Shown: positions 19,914 through 29,728, counted from the stretch's first letter. The stretch: 64,000 bases of DNA from Anabaena sp. PCC 7108 (GCF_000332135.1 NZ_KB235896.1:3791727-3855726), one strand, 5' to 3'. Notes: generated by a model from the letters alone, not told the origin. Made by a program: numbers and translations.

Positions 19914-20335
19914 GACAAAACACTCCTAATCTGGGGTCAGCCTATGGGGGATGTGAAAACAGAAAAACCTCCAGAAGGCTGATATTATTAGTGTTTCAGC
20001 TTATCAATCCCTTGAAAATTTCGCAACTCTCAATCATCTTTTCCTCAGATTTTATGTTGGAGTCTCTACTCTAGTTGGTGAAAACCTGCTAGAGCAAATT
20101 CTGACGTAGAATGTAGAATCTCCGTGGCTTTAGCCCGGAGACTGTCAATGAGTAATCATACTTAAGAAAGTTGATAAAGCACCTGAAACTCTCTCTTTGG
20201 ACTGGCTATTTGACAATTTAGGGTGTAGTTAGGGAATTTTCTGCAAAAACCTTTGCTAACAAGAACGATAAATAACAAAGGCGATTTAAAATGACACTGT
20301 AAATCGGTAAACAAATAGCAAATTTATTGGGATTT
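19914..20335. other. Spacer upstream of psbQ
   Basis: About 420 bases between divergent genes. A hairpin-forming stretch (TCTCCG at 20128 paired with CGGAGA at 20143) surrounds a GGCTTTAGCCC core, a motif found scattered in cyanobacterial spacers. A short CCTTTG...CAAAGG hairpin lies at about 20249-20281, before psbQ. A TTGACA at 20210 could be a -35 element but no good -10 is spaced behind it. Confidence 0.4.
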
Positions 20336-20791
20336 ATGGTGCCTCAACGCTCTATTTTTTCATTGATTCTAGTATTATTGGCAACATTTCTGATCAGTTG
20401 TGGCGGACCTAGTGTTGCAACTGCACCTCCCACTTATACACCGGCGCAAGTGGTGAAAATTCAGGCATATGTTCCAGATATTCAGGTGGTGCGCGATCGC
20501 TCAGAAGAACTAAAAAGCTTGATTAAAGATGGTGAATGGATCAATGTAGGTAATTTTATACATGGTCCAATCACAGAAGCTAGGTTAAATATGACTTACA
20601 TCATCCCCAACCTATTACCTCAAGACCAAGCAAAAGCACGACAAATCACCAAGGATTTATTAACTCACTTGGTGAAAATCGACCAAGCTGCTACTGTCGG
20701 TAACACTAGTCTGGCTTTGAGTAATTACAAGGAAACCGTTGCAGATTTTGATAAGTTCCTGCAACTGATTCCAGAAAGCACGAAGGAATAA
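20336..20791 (+). CDS. psbQ: Photosystem II lipoprotein CyanoQ (PsbQ)
   Basis: A 151-residue lipoprotein from ATG 20336; a TTG nine bases earlier is in frame but unlikely. Signal peptide with lipobox ISCGG, then the four-helix PsbQ domain: DIQVVRDRSEELKSLIKDGEWINVGNFIHGPITEARLNMTYIIPNLLP and a final YKETVADFDKFLQLIP. CyanoQ sits on the lumenal side of photosystem II and helps stabilise the oxygen-evolving complex. The mature protein should be anchored in the thylakoid membrane by its N-terminal cysteine. The gene is monocistronic and is followed by a long G-rich tandem array. Confidence 0.92.
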   Translation: MVPQRSIFSLILVLLATFLISCGGPSVATAPPTYTPAQVVKIQAYVPDIQVVRDRSEELKSLIKDGEWINVGNFIHGPITEARLNMTYIIPNLLPQDQAKARQITKDLLTHLVKIDQAATVGNTSLALSNYKETVADFDKFLQLIPESTKE

Positions 20792-20800
20792 AGAAAGAGA

Positions 20801-20949
20801 CAGGGGGACGCGGGGACGCGGAGACACGGGGACGCGGAGACACGGGGACGCGGGGACGCGGAGACACGGGGACACGGGGACGCGGAGACAGGGGGACGCG
20901 GGGACGCGGAGACACGGGGACACGGGGACACGGGGACACGGGGACACGG
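20801..20949 (+). repeat. Tandem array of GGGGACGCG / GAGACACGG units
   Basis: About 150 bases made of imperfect 8-9-base units such as GGGGACGCG and GAGACACGG, starting ten bases after the psbQ stop. The strand asymmetry (G-rich on plus) is extreme. This is the short tandemly repeated repetitive class known from filamentous cyanobacteria. Any frame across it gives SPCPRVPVSP-type repeats and is not a gene. Confidence 0.9.
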
Positions 20950-21045
20950 TGCGTTCAAGGATCTGAGTCTCCCAGCACAAAGGAAGATTTGGTAGCTTCC
21001 AATTGGTGGATCTTTTAAGCCCCCACTATATCGGAATCCCCCATT

Positions 21046-21174
21046 TCCCCATCACCGCGTCTCCCCCTCACCGCGTCTCCCCATCACCGCGTCACCGCGT
21101 CCTCTTCTTCCCCATCACCGCGTCACCACGTCACCGCGTCACCGCGTCCTCTTCTTCCCCCTCACCGCGTCTTC
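21046..21174 (-). repeat. Tandem array of CACCGCGTC / CTCCCC units
   Basis: About 130 bases of units such as CCCCATCACCGCGTC and TCACCGCGTC. It is the complement type of the array at 20801-20949, so the two arrays are roughly inverted relative to each other across about 100 bases. It ends shortly before the oxidoreductase gene. Confidence 0.85.
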
Positions 21175-21256
21175 AGTCACAAAATGCTGGGGTGATGGGG
21201 TGATAGGGTTAAGGAAGAAACTCCTGACTCTTCACCCCTCACTCTTAACAAAAGTC

Positions 21257-22399
21257 ATGAATGTAGTAATTATCGGTTGTGGTGTAGTTGGGGCGACAAT
21301 CGCCTATGAACTGAGCCAAATTAAGGGTTTGAATATCACGGTTTTCGATAAAAACCCACCAGCACAAGGTTCTACTAGTGCTGCACTTGGTGTACTGATG
21401 GGCATAATTAGCCACAAAATCAAGGGTAAAGCTTGGCAAATGCGCCAATCTAGTATCCAACGTTATGAAACTTTGATTCCTGAACTAGAAGCTGTTACAG
21501 GTCGCAAAATCCCTTGTAACCGTCAGGGAATTGTCATGCTGTTGTCAGAAGATGCAGAACACCCTTTGGAAAGTGGGGTAGAAGTGATGACAGAATGGGA
21601 ACAATTACGAGAAGTTCGTAAATCTCAAGGTTGGCAATTAGCAGTTTGGGACAATGAACAACTCCAAAAATTCTGTCCGCAAATCAATCACCCCAAAATT
21701 ATTGGTGCTGTTTATTCTCCTCAAGATCGTCAACTTAATCCCACAGCTTTAACTTTAGCTTTAGTGGATGCGGCTCAACGCAATGGGGTCAATTTTAAAT
21801 TTGGGGTGAGTGTGCTAAGTAGCCCCACTCCATCATCTCAATTATTGCCGGCAGTTATTGAAGAACTTAAATCTATTGAAACTTCTGAGGGTCAAGTTAC
21901 GGCTGACTGGTTTATAGTTGCTGCTGGCTTGGGTTCTACACCACTAACTGCACAATTAAATCAAAAGGTGAATATTCGTCCAGTGCTGGGGCAGGCCTTA
22001 TACCTCAGTTTAGGGCGAGTTTTAGGAAATCCTGATTTTCAACCGGTGATTACTGGTAATGATGTCCATCTTGTACCTATGGGTAGTGGTGACTATTGGG
22101 TGGGTGCAACGGTGGAATTCCCTAATGATGGAGATGAGATTCCTCCCAACAAAGAATTGCTAGAATTTGTGAAGGCACAAGCGATCGCATTTTGTCCAGA
22201 TTTAGCCACAGCTAAAATTCTTCGCACTTGGTCGGGTTTACGTCCCCGTCCTGAAGGTAGACCCGCACCAGTAATTGATAAATTACCTGGTTTTAGCAAT
22301 GTCCTCTTAGCAACTGGTCATTATCGCAACGGTGTTTTACTAGCGCCCGCAACGGCTGTGGCTATTCGGGACATGATATATCCTGCGGATTCTCGATAA
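21257..22399 (+). CDS. FAD-dependent amine/glycine oxidase-like oxidoreductase
   Basis: A 380-residue DAO-family flavoprotein from ATG 21257, where the dinucleotide fold starts (MNVVIIGCGVVGATIAYELSQ); an upstream in-frame start would add a repeat-derived, non-conserved tail. It carries the FAD GxGxxG motif, AAGLGSTPL and the C-terminal GLRPRPEGRPAPVIDKLPGFSNVLLATGHYRNGVLLAPATA. Family members oxidise glycine, sarcosine or D-amino acids with release of hydrogen peroxide. It resembles ThiO-type glycine oxidases of thiamine synthesis, but the absence of thi genes nearby leaves the substrate open. Confidence 0.87.
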   Translation: MNVVIIGCGVVGATIAYELSQIKGLNITVFDKNPPAQGSTSAALGVLMGIISHKIKGKAWQMRQSSIQRYETLIPELEAVTGRKIPCNRQGIVMLLSEDAEHPLESGVEVMTEWEQLREVRKSQGWQLAVWDNEQLQKFCPQINHPKIIGAVYSPQDRQLNPTALTLALVDAAQRNGVNFKFGVSVLSSPTPSSQLLPAVIEELKSIETSEGQVTADWFIVAAGLGSTPLTAQLNQKVNIRPVLGQALYLSLGRVLGNPDFQPVITGNDVHLVPMGSGDYWVGATVEFPNDGDEIPPNKELLEFVKAQAIAFCPDLATAKILRTWSGLRPRPEGRPAPVIDKLPGFSNVLLATGHYRNGVLLAPATAVAIRDMIYPADSR

Positions 22400-22540
22400 A
22401 ATCAATGCCAGAGTCTTTTATGTGATCAAATGCAGAAAGTTGTTGTGCTGTGGGAAGTAATTCTGCAAGAGGTCTAATAAGTACCTGAGCAAAATTAATT
22501 GAATATTTTCGGAACAAATAAAAATCCCTATAGTGCTTAT

Positions 22541-22580
22541 CTGTTCGCTGTTCCCTGTTCCCTGTTCCCTGTTCCCTCTC
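22541..22580 (+). repeat. Heptamer tandem repeat TTCCCTG
   Basis: Four consecutive TTCCCTG-type units. The same unit recurs three times at 53351-53374, and its complement is part of GGGAAC motifs at 9450 and 11559. It lies in the 934-base spacer downstream of the oxidoreductase gene, which contains no gene. Confidence 0.8.
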
Positions 22581-22819
22581 CTAAATGTACAATTTATTTT
22601 GCACGACTACTTATTTTTGATTTCAATAATGTTAACTTATAACCTGGCTTTGCCCTGTTGTCTTTTCTGGCTTTGGTTCCTCATCTATTCTCTAAGGTTT
22701 TCTCTATTTTGACTAGTTTGCTTGGTTGTATTTTGCTGTGATTTCTACGTCTCATCACTCCACTAGATTTGCACAATTACTTTGTAAGGTATTTATAAAC
22801 CTATTAACTCGGCTAGAAA

Positions 22820-22856
22820 CAAAATCCCTCCAGTATAAAATACTAGAGGGATTTTG
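22820..22856. terminator. Near-perfect 37-base palindrome, possible bidirectional terminator
   Basis: CAAAATCCCTC at 22820-22830 pairs with GAGGGATTTTG at 22846-22856, and AGTAT with ATACT inside. The stem ends in AAAA/TTTT, so transcripts from either side would end in a short U run. It lies between convergent genes (oxidoreductase on plus, aroA on minus), which fits a terminator, though it is over 400 bases from either stop. Confidence 0.5.
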
Positions 22857-22870
22857 AACATCATCAGCTG

Positions 22871-23170
22871 TTACGCAACTGGCATATTTTTCCTTGTAAG
22901 GTGCTTCAAGAAGGCAGGAGGCAGAGGGCAGAGGGCAGAAGGAACCAATTGGAAAGGGATTGTGACCCCTCCCAATCGGAAGCTCCCAAATTTTCGATTT
23001 GGGAGGGGCTTCATACCCTTACTCCTTTCAGTCGTGGGCAGAGGAGACATTCCTTCTGCCTCCTGCCTCCTGCCCTCTGCCTTTACCGGTGACAACTTGA
23101 GCAATTTTTAACCTAATAATAAGCTTTGTATTGTCACACGCCAACTAAATTGTGACAATTGCGTAAGTCT
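22871..23170. repeat. Degenerate MITE-like element with a nested long hairpin
   Basis: The left end TTACGCAACTGGCATATT matches the left end of the element at 5160, and the right end TTGCGTAAGTCT (23159-23170) matches its terminus. Inside, GGCAGGAGGCAGAGGGCAGA (from about 22915) is mirrored by TCTGCCTCCTGCC and GCCCTCTGCC (about 23055-23082), and CCTCCCAA is mirrored by TTGGGAGG near 22975-23007. It looks like an older copy into which another inverted repeat was inserted. Short frames on both strands are repeat translations, not genes. Confidence 0.65.
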
Positions 23171-23333
23171 TGCATTAATTATTATTTGCAGGACAAATAA
23201 TTTACTATTAAATAATTCTTCCTTATCAAGATTAACTATAGCAGATTCAGAACCGGAAGTCAACATCCTCAATACTTAAAAAGTGAAAATTAAAAATTGA
23301 AGAGAGTTATGCTTGCGGCTCTATATTGAATTT

Positions 23334-24683
23334 TCAACTACAAACTGCGGCTAAAGTGTGGGTAAAATTGGGGTAAGAAATAGCCGCAGCTTCGGCGCGG
23401 TGAATGGTTGTGGTTCCGGTAGCATTGAGAGCAGCGATCGCTAAACTCATAGCGATACGATGATCTGTATGGCTATCTACCTGAGTTCCCACCAAAGTCG
23501 TACCACCAGTAATTTCCATCCCATCTGGTAATTCGGTAATTTTAGCGCCCATTTGATGAAGCTGTTGTGCCATCACGGTAATGCGATCGCTTTCTTTAAC
23601 TCGCAATTCCGCTGCATCCCGAATAATAGTTGTCCCTTCAGCAAAGGCCGCAGCTACTGCCAAAATGGGAATTTCATCAATTAATCTGGGTATAATATCC
23701 CCAGCAATGGTGCAGCTTTTCAACTGACTCGAACGCACCCGTAAATCAGCGACTGGTTCCCCAGCTACTTCGCGTTGATTTTCCAGTTGAATGTCTGCTC
23801 CCATCATTGCTAAAGCTTCTAAAATTCCGGTGCGGGTAGGATTGACACCGACATTTTCCACAACCAAATCAGAACCGGGAACAATAGATCCAGCGACTAA
23901 CCAAAAAGCTGCTGAACTGATATCACCAGGAACAATCACTTTTTGACCGAACAATTTTGCACCACCAGTGATAGTCACGCTCTTAGTTTCTGAGTCTATA
24001 CTTAATTCTGCCCCAAAAGCCCTGAACATCCGCTCACTGTGATCTCGTGATAAAGCGGGTTCAGTGACAGTAGTTTTACCTTCGGTGTTTAAACCTGCCA
24101 GTAGAATACAGGATTTAACTTGAGCTGAAGCGATGGGAGAATGATAGTGAATAGGTTTGAGGGCTTGTCCTTGAATAGCTAAAGGTGCTAAAGAGTTACC
24201 TTTGCGTCCCCAGATTTCTGCGGCCATTTGTTGTAAAGGTTTGACAACACGGGACATGGGACGCGATCGCAAAGAGTCGTCACCTGTAACCGTAAAAAAG
24301 CGCCCTGGGTGCGAAGCTAACAGACCTAACATCAATCTGATGGTTGTACCGGAGTTACCTGCATTCAAGACATCAATAGGTTCTTGAAAATTCCCCAATC
24401 CAATCCCTTTCACTTTGACAAATTCTGTATTTAACTCCGAAATTTCTGCACCTAGCAATCGAAAACAGCTAGCAGTGCTGCGGGGGTCTTCACCTAAAAG
24501 CAGTCCTTGAATCTCAGTTTCACCTTCAGCGATCGCACCCAACATCAAAGCCCGGTGAGAAATAGATTTATCCCCAGGAACTTGGATACGACCCTGTAGA
24601 GACAGTCCAGAGGAGGGTCGCTGAATAGTCAAGTTATGAGAACTGTTTTCTTGAGTTTCTAAAGTTATAACAGCAACCGACAT
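23334..24683 (-). CDS. aroA: 3-phosphoshikimate 1-carboxyvinyltransferase (EPSP synthase)
   Basis: A full-length 449-residue EPSP synthase, catalysing the transfer of the enolpyruvyl group from PEP to shikimate-3-phosphate in the shikimate pathway. Visible motifs are [20 protein letters not shown] near the N-terminus, [38 protein letters not shown] and RVKESDRI. A short leader ([17 protein letters not shown]) precedes the domain. The gene is single on its strand; neighbours are unrelated. Confidence 0.96.
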   Translation of the reverse strand: MSVAVITLETQENSSHNLTIQRPSSGLSLQGRIQVPGDKSISHRALMLGAIAEGETEIQGLLLGEDPRSTASCFRLLGAEISELNTEFVKVKGIGLGNFQEPIDVLNAGNSGTTIRLMLGLLASHPGRFFTVTGDDSLRSRPMSRVVKPLQQMAAEIWGRKGNSLAPLAIQGQALKPIHYHSPIASAQVKSCILLAGLNTEGKTTVTEPALSRDHSERMFRAFGAELSIDSETKSVTITGGAKLFGQKVIVPGDISSAAFWLVAGSIVPGSDLVVENVGVNPTRTGILEALAMMGADIQLENQREVAGEPVADLRVRSSQLKSCTIAGDIIPRLIDEIPILAVAAAFAEGTTIIRDAAELRVKESDRITVMAQQLHQMGAKITELPDGMEITGGTTLVGTQVDSHTDHRIAMSLAIAALNATGTTTIHRAEAAAISYPNFTHTLAAVCS

Positions 24684-25145
24684 TAGGATACACTAGCTTT
24701 TAAATAGATTGAAAATATCTTTAGTGACTTTTATGTACTTGTCACTTGGGACTTCATCTTTAGTATCCTATCGCTTTTCGTTATCTAAAAACAATCTCTC
24801 TACTTCGAGGATATATTCTGAGGAATTTGGGAAAATTCTTCTCAGACTACCTACTTGTATAAAAATTCCCATTTTTGTTTTTTCCCTCCAGAGATGAATT
24901 TTTGGTTTCCTAATTTGTCTAGATTAATAAATCAGTAGATTCAGTTAATATTAAGCAGGTTTTAGCTTAAACAGCAGTAGGCTAATACTGGTTTTGTATA
25001 TACCCTAGTACATAATGACTTAAGTCAAGCCATGATTAAAAATTAGTAAAAAGCTTGTGTAATCGGCTTTTCTGACTCTTAGTTCCGTTCTGTGGTACTA
25101 ATGTTAATTTAATTTATTCAATTGCTTCTCACCCTTGTTGCTCCC
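24684..25145. other. AT-rich spacer between aroA and a divergent gene
   Basis: About 460 bases with no repeat or RNA gene that I can recognise. A GGTACTAATGTTAA at 25095-25108 partly resembles the cyanobacterial LexA box but lacks the closing GTTC, so it is not called as a site. Confidence 0.4.
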
Positions 25146-25658
25146 ATGCTCACCAATCACCGCAAACCCGTGTGCTTATCGATTATTTCCACTGACCTAC
25201 CAGTCTGGTCTGTGGTGGAAACCGCTGGAACTTTGTATCAAAAAGATACTGATCGCTTTCATCTACTATTGACTGCACCACCTTTAATTAGTTGTGAAGT
25301 TGGAAGTTCTCTTTATCCCGAAGAGACTCTGACCCACAACAATCAAAACCCTTCTCCCCCTAACAGTCCCAGAATTTTGTGGCTGGAGATTTCCCCTTAC
25401 CGAGTAATTATGACTATGCAAGGAAATGGTCAGGTTAGTTACCGACATTTCTGGGAACAGGGGGTTTATGGCGTTAGTCGCTATTGGTTACCAACGGAGT
25501 CATTGCAAGCTAATAAACCCATACGTCTACGTAATTTTACTAGAAGTTTACATCTGATCGGAAAAAATTTACCAGAGGTTTTACGGTTGGAGTATGAATT
25601 GTGGTCGGAAAAAGTTCAACTAGGACACTATATTCTTAACTTAGAAATTCAACATTGA
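25146..25658 (+). CDS. Conserved hypothetical protein, 170 residues
   Basis: Read from ATG 25146; a TTG 24 bases upstream is also in frame. The protein is soluble-looking, with LSIISTDLPVWSVVETAGTLYQKDTDRFHLLLTAPPLISCEVG at the N-terminus and a conserved-looking ILWLEISPYRVIMTMQGNGQVSYRHFWEQGVYGVSRYWLP core. I do not recognise a function. It stands alone between repeat-containing spacers. Confidence 0.75.
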   Translation: MLTNHRKPVCLSIISTDLPVWSVVETAGTLYQKDTDRFHLLLTAPPLISCEVGSSLYPEETLTHNNQNPSPPNSPRILWLEISPYRVIMTMQGNGQVSYRHFWEQGVYGVSRYWLPTESLQANKPIRLRNFTRSLHLIGKNLPEVLRLEYELWSEKVQLGHYILNLEIQH

Positions 25659-25779
25659 TCATTAAGGCGAGTATAGCAGTTAAGCAAATTTGTCCTATTA
25701 AATGCAACTAGAGGAATCTGTTTTGAACTTACCAAAACAGTGCTGAGTAAAAAAGCAAGAATCGCAAGGGCTAAAATGA

Positions 25780-25803
25780 CTTAGCCCACTTAAGTGGGCT
25801 AAG
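25780..25803. repeat. Perfect 24-base palindrome
   Basis: CTTAGCCCACTT followed directly by its exact reverse complement AAGTGGGCTAAG. It lies 120 bases after the stop of the gene at 25146-25658 and could act as a hairpin terminator, but there is no T run after it; it may instead be a dispersed palindrome. Confidence 0.75.
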
Positions 25804-25921
25804 GGGTATCTTCATCAAAAAAGATATTTGTAAGTTTTCAATACAGCAGTCAGCCATCAGCTATATCTGCTGTTCTCATGAGTGAGTGTGGCTGCGTTGC
25901 GTAAGTTGTCGAACTAGATTC

Positions 25922-26137
25922 CTATAGATTTGTCAAAACACCGAAAACACCATGTCCGGTCAGTACTTCTAAAGCGATGAGAGAGATAAAGCCAATCATT
26001 GCTAAACGACCATTGAGCAATTCTGCATAAGAGGTGAAACCAGTGCGCTCGCCTTGTTCGTCTACATAAACTTTTGGCTCGATTGCAAAGTTGTTCAGTT
26101 TGCCTTGGTCATCAATAATAGCAGCATTTGTACGCAT
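25922..26137 (-). CDS. High-light-inducible chlorophyll-binding protein (HLIP)
   Basis: A 71-residue single-helix protein with the chlorophyll-binding signature [26 protein letters not shown], where Glu/Asn/Arg contact pigment. Such proteins bind chlorophyll a and carotenoids in the thylakoid membrane, photoprotect and assist photosystem II assembly. The N-terminal 40 residues are soluble and acidic, longer than in the smallest HLIPs. An AAGGA site precedes ATG 26137. The gene is monocistronic; light-stress control is expected from the family but no regulatory site was recognised. Confidence 0.93.
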   Translation of the reverse strand: MRTNAAIIDDQGKLNNFAIEPKVYVDEQGERTGFTSYAELLNGRLAMIGFISLIALEVLTGHGVFGVLTNL

Positions 26138-26320
26138 TGATTTATCCTTTTTTTCTTCTATGTTAAGAAGTGTAACATTAAAATTAATATTTGTAAATTT
26201 TTCTTGTAATGCGGCTGATGTCTGCGTACACCCAATAGATGCAGCCTCTAAGGTTGTCGGAAATGGCGGATTAGTCTATTAGACATCGACCTAATTTAAA
26301 TATGTGTGACCCAAAACCCT

Positions 26321-26350
26321 TGTAGAGACGCTCCATGTAACGTTTCTACA
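26321..26350. repeat. Inverted repeat TGTAGAGACG...CGTTTCTACA
   Basis: A 30-base imperfect palindrome in the 380-base spacer upstream of the phosphatase gene. A related palindrome, AGACGTTC paired with GAACGTCT, lies at 29551-29571. This is a common dispersed palindrome type in cyanobacteria. The spacer shows no gene. Confidence 0.65.
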
Positions 26351-26516
26351 ATATTTACCACCAGATGTCTTTCAAAAATCGGTGGTGACGCTTGGGGTGA
26401 GATAGACGAGTTCAGCTGGATCACGCGCTGTAATACTTCTCATCCATCATATCTATATAGAAGTTGCAAAAACAGCATACACTTTTTGTTAATTAACCTC
26501 ACAAAAGGAGTTGGCT

Positions 26517-27263
26517 GTGACTAATTTTTTGTTTGTCACCGATTTAGATCATACCTTCGTAGGCGATGATCAGGCATTATTGGAGTTGAGCGATCGCTTG
26601 CAAAGACACCGTGAAGAACATGGGACAAAGATAGTTTACTCTACAGGGCGATCTCCAACTCTATATCAAGAACTCCAACAGGAAAAAAATCTCTTTTCAC
26701 CAGATGCTCTCGTTCTGTCTGTGGGTACAGAAATCTATTTAGATGGTAGCAACAATCCTGATCCACAATGGTCAAGTATCTTGTCTCAAGGGTGGGATAG
26801 CCAAAAAATCTTATCTATCACTGAGCAATTCCCAGAATTAGTGCTACAACCAGATACAGAACAACGACCTTTCAAGGTCAGCTTTTTCCTGAAGGCAGAA
26901 TTGTCAGGCATATTACCACAACTTGAGTCTGAGTTGCAGAAAACTAAATTAAATGTAAAGTTAATTTATAGTAGCGGAATAGACCTTGACATTTTACCCC
27001 TGACCAGCGATAAAGGTCAAGCAATGCAATTTCTCCGTCAGAAGTGGAAATTTGCAGCCGAGCAGACTGTTGTTTGTGGCGATTCGGGTAATGATATTGC
27101 CTTATTCGCTGTAGGTAGGGAACGGGGAATCATTGTCGGAAATGCTCGTCCAGAGTTACTCCAATGGCATAATCAGAATCCTGCGGACTACCGTTACCTC
27201 GCACAAAACCGTTGTGCTGCTGGGATTATGGAAGGACTCACATATTTTGGTTTCCTAGAATGA
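26517..27263 (+). CDS. Sucrose-phosphate-phosphatase-like HAD hydrolase
   Basis: A 248-residue HAD phosphatase. Motif I is [10 protein letters not shown] (nucleophile Asp and acid Asp), motif II is YSTGRSP, the motif III lysine is in [10 protein letters not shown] and motif IV is GDSGNDIAL. Together with [11 protein letters not shown] this fits sucrose-6-phosphate phosphatase, which makes sucrose as compatible solute or carbon carrier. Start GTG 26517 is chosen because AAAGGAG ends 7 bases before it; the TTG at 26511 sits directly on that site. Its stop overlaps the ruvA start in an ATGA, so the two genes are translationally coupled, an odd pairing of sugar metabolism and DNA repair. Confidence 0.85.
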   Translation: MTNFLFVTDLDHTFVGDDQALLELSDRLQRHREEHGTKIVYSTGRSPTLYQELQQEKNLFSPDALVLSVGTEIYLDGSNNPDPQWSSILSQGWDSQKILSITEQFPELVLQPDTEQRPFKVSFFLKAELSGILPQLESELQKTKLNVKLIYSSGIDLDILPLTSDKGQAMQFLRQKWKFAAEQTVVCGDSGNDIALFAVGRERGIIVGNARPELLQWHNQNPADYRYLAQNRCAAGIMEGLTYFGFLE

Positions 27264-27898
27264 TTAGCTATCTCAAAGGTATTGTTGCTGGTGTGCAAAC
27301 GGTTGGCTCTAATCGCGTCATGTTGACGTTAGAAGTAAATGGCATGGGTTATGATTTATATATTCCCCAACGTCTGGCTAACCAATTGACATCAACTGGG
27401 GATATAGTCCAAATTTTTACCCATTACCAGATTCGGGAAGAAGTACCCTTACTCTACGGTTTTTCTTCCCCTTCAGAACGGGATTTATTTCGTCATTTGC
27501 TCAGTGTTACTGGTATTGGTGCAGCTTTAGCGATCGCACTGTTGGATACTTTAGAATTACCAGAGTTAGTCCAAGCTATTATTGCGGCTAACACTCAAAT
27601 GTTAATTCAAGCTCCCGGTGTGGGCAAAAAAACCGCTGAACGCATTTGTTTAGAACTGAAAAGCAAACTGATTGAGTGGCGCAAATCAGCAGGCTTCTTC
27701 GTGGCTACAGGTGGGCCTGCACCAGGAATTTTAGAAGAAGTGCAAATGACTCTTTTTGCTTTGGGATATACTGCCCATGAAGTCAGTCATGCTCTGCACG
27801 TAGTCAGCGAAAATATCGGTTTACCCAAAGATGCCTATGTGGAAGATTGGATTAAACAAGCGATCGCACATCTGAGCAATACTGAAGCTGGAGTGTAG
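27260..27898 (+). CDS. ruvA: Holliday junction branch migration protein RuvA
   Basis: A 212-residue RuvA from ATG 27260, which overlaps the phosphatase stop by the ATGA tetranucleotide. The OB-fold domain starts [20 protein letters not shown]; two helix-hairpin-helix motifs follow ([17 protein letters not shown] and [22 protein letters not shown]), and domain III is at the end ([21 protein letters not shown]). RuvA tetramers bind four-way junctions and recruit the RuvB motor in recombinational repair. RuvB is not encoded nearby. Confidence 0.95.
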   Translation: MISYLKGIVAGVQTVGSNRVMLTLEVNGMGYDLYIPQRLANQLTSTGDIVQIFTHYQIREEVPLLYGFSSPSERDLFRHLLSVTGIGAALAIALLDTLELPELVQAIIAANTQMLIQAPGVGKKTAERICLELKSKLIEWRKSAGFFVATGGPAPGILEEVQMTLFALGYTAHEVSHALHVVSENIGLPKDAYVEDWIKQAIAHLSNTEAGV

Positions 27899-27920
27899 GA
27901 GAGTATTGAGTCCTGAGTTA

Positions 27921-28010
27921 AGATTTACGCACACCTCCCGGAAAAACTAACCACAGAGGCACAGAGTTCACGGAGGAAAGAGGCTTTGAGAGATATTTTA
28001 CGTAAGTCCT
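27921..28010. repeat. Short MITE-like relative (GATTTACGCA...TACGTAAGTCCT)
   Basis: A 90-base piece whose right part, AGGCTTTGAGAGATATTTTACGTAAGTCCTG in type, matches the right end of the element at 43200-43359. The centre carries the ACCACAGAGGCACAGAG motif common in cyanobacterial spacers. It sits between ruvA and bioF. Confidence 0.55.
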
Positions 28011-28031
28011 GTGAGTATTAAGTTCTAAGTA

Positions 28032-29201
28032 ATGAATCATAATCCTTATGCTTGGATAGAGGAATCTCTGGCAACTATACATCAGGCTAACTGGTATCGT
28101 TCAGTACAGGCAATTCACGGTCGTCCTGGTGCAACTATGCTTTTATCTGGGCAAGAAGTGATTAATTTTGCCAGTAATGACTACTTAGGACTGGCAGGTG
28201 ATGAACGCTTACAAACAGCCGCTATTGCTGCGATTCAAGAATTTGGAACTGGTAGCACAGGTTCTCGATTACTCAGTGGACATAGAGAATTACACAGAGA
28301 TTTAGAACAAGGGATAGCATCTACTAAACAAACAGAAGAAGCAGTAGTATTTAGCTCTGGTTATTTAGCTAATATAGGTACAATTACAGCTTTAGTCGGT
28401 AAACGAGATTTAATCTTATCTGATCAATATAATCATTCCAGTTTAAAAAGCGGGGCAATTCTCAGCGGGGCTACTATTGTTGAATATCCGCACAATAGTA
28501 CTGCAGTACTGCTGGAAAAATTACAGCAACAACGCCACAACTATCGACGCTGCTTACTAATTACAGATAGCGTCTTCAGCATGGACGGTGATTTATGTCC
28601 CTTACCTGAATTACTAGATTTAGCTGAAGAATTTAATTGTATGCTGTTATTAGATGAGGCGCACGCTACTGGAGTCATGGGAAAAACAGGCGCTGGCTGT
28701 GTAGAACATTTCGGCTGTACAGGTAGAGAATTAATTCAAATTGGGACTTTAAGTAAAGCTTTGGGTAGTTTAGGGGGATATGTAGCCGCAAGTAACGCCC
28801 TCATTGACTTTTTGCGAAATCGCGCCCCTAGTTGGATTTACACGACTGCGCTTTCACCAGCAGACACAGCAGCTGCTTTAGCAGCAATTAAAATAGTACA
28901 ACAAGAACCCCAACGTCGTCAGCAATTGTGGCAGAATGTTGATTATTTGAAACAATTAATCAAAGAGCATTTACCTAATTTACAATTATTGCCTACAGAA
29001 TCAGCGATATTATGTTTTCAATTATCTGATGCAGCGACAGCGTTAAATGCGGGAAAGCAGTTAAGAGAAGCGGGTATTTTTGCACCTGCAATTCGTCCTC
29101 CGACAGTCCCCACAAGTCGGATTAGAATATCTGTAATGGCGACACATGAAAAAGAGCATATTGAGAAATTGGTGGAAGTTTTGAAATCAATGCAATTATA
29201 G
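28032..29201 (+). CDS. bioF: 8-amino-7-oxononanoate synthase
   Basis: A 389-residue PLP-dependent alpha-oxoamine synthase. It carries [30 protein letters not shown], the [18 protein letters not shown] acidic loop and the PLP-binding lysine in [16 protein letters not shown]. BioF condenses pimeloyl thioester with alanine as the first step of the biotin ring assembly. No other bio gene lies in the window. Paralogous serine palmitoyl- or KBL-type enzymes share the fold, so biotin synthesis is the likely but not the only role. Confidence 0.92.
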   Translation: MNHNPYAWIEESLATIHQANWYRSVQAIHGRPGATMLLSGQEVINFASNDYLGLAGDERLQTAAIAAIQEFGTGSTGSRLLSGHRELHRDLEQGIASTKQTEEAVVFSSGYLANIGTITALVGKRDLILSDQYNHSSLKSGAILSGATIVEYPHNSTAVLLEKLQQQRHNYRRCLLITDSVFSMDGDLCPLPELLDLAEEFNCMLLLDEAHATGVMGKTGAGCVEHFGCTGRELIQIGTLSKALGSLGGYVAASNALIDFLRNRAPSWIYTTALSPADTAAALAAIKIVQQEPQRRQQLWQNVDYLKQLIKEHLPNLQLLPTESAILCFQLSDAATALNAGKQLREAGIFAPAIRPPTVPTSRIRISVMATHEKEHIEKLVEVLKSMQL

Positions 29202-29215
29202 CCAGACAAGGAGAG

Positions 29216-29283
29216 GTGGAGATGGGGAGATGGGGAGACGCGGAGATGGGGAGACGCGGAGATGGGGAGACGCGGAGATGGAG
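29216..29283 (+). repeat. Tandem array of GGAGATGGG / GGAGACGCG units
   Basis: About 68 bases of imperfect units GGGGAGATG and GGGGAGACGCGGAGATG, directly after bioF. It belongs to the same class as the arrays at 20801 and 21046. A complementary CTCCGCGTCTCC-rich stretch lies at 29631-29688, on the far side of the same 527-base spacer. Confidence 0.85.
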
Positions 29284-29390
29284 GGAAGCGGGGAGTTTGT
29301 TTGAACAGCAATTAGCCGGACTTGATATACAGCAGATTGGAAGTTGCAGGAGGTACAAACTGAAAATCAAAATATGGCTTACGCCACGTT

Positions 29391-29533
29391 ATACCAATTC
29401 TCTATGAAGATGCGCCAAATTAGATAGGAAACGAACCGCGAAGGCGCGTTCGCGTAGCGTCCCGAAGGGATAGGACGCGAAGAAAGAAATAAAAGATCAA
29501 AAAATTTGGCGCAGGCTCACAAAGAAATGGTAT
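29391..29533. repeat. Inverted-repeat element enclosing dispersed repeat copy 2
   Basis: ATACCAATTC at 29391 is mirrored by GAAATGGTAT at 29524-29533, and GCGCCAAATT (29412-29421) by AATTTGGCGC (29503-29512). Between them lies the GAACCGCGAAGGCGCGTTC... repeat (29433-29482), nearly identical to 4902-4951. The arrangement suggests a small non-autonomous mobile element. No gene is present in this spacer. Confidence 0.65.
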
Positions 29534-29630
29534 TACGCTATCAAATATCAAGACGTTCTACCGGAACGTCTCTACTGAATTCTGCTGTAATATCATGATC
29601 GGCTAATTACTTATCAAAAAAGCTCTCCGT

Positions 29631-29688
29631 GTCTCCGCGTTCTCGTGTCTCCGCGTCTCCACTTCCCCGCGTCTCCACTTCTCCGCGC
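29631..29688 (-). repeat. Tandem CTCCGCGTCTCC-type units
   Basis: About 58 bases composed of CCGTGTCTCCGCG and CGTCTCCACTT units, the complementary version of the array at 29216-29283. It lies about 40 bases downstream of the aspS stop. Confidence 0.8.
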
Positions 29689-29728
29689 GGTTCCTTAATG
29701 ATAAGTCTTTAACCAAACACGATATTAC

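Noticed and set aside
20210-20240. TTGACA as a -35 promoter element upstream of psbQ
   Set aside because: No acceptable -10 element at 16-18 bases.
20660-20980. Several Pro/Arg-rich frames on minus over the G-rich array
   Set aside because: All three frames of the tandem array are open because of its unit structure; they are not genes.
25095-25110. GGTACTAATGTTAA resembling a cyanobacterial LexA box
   Set aside because: The second half-site GTTC is missing and the downstream gene is not a known SOS gene.
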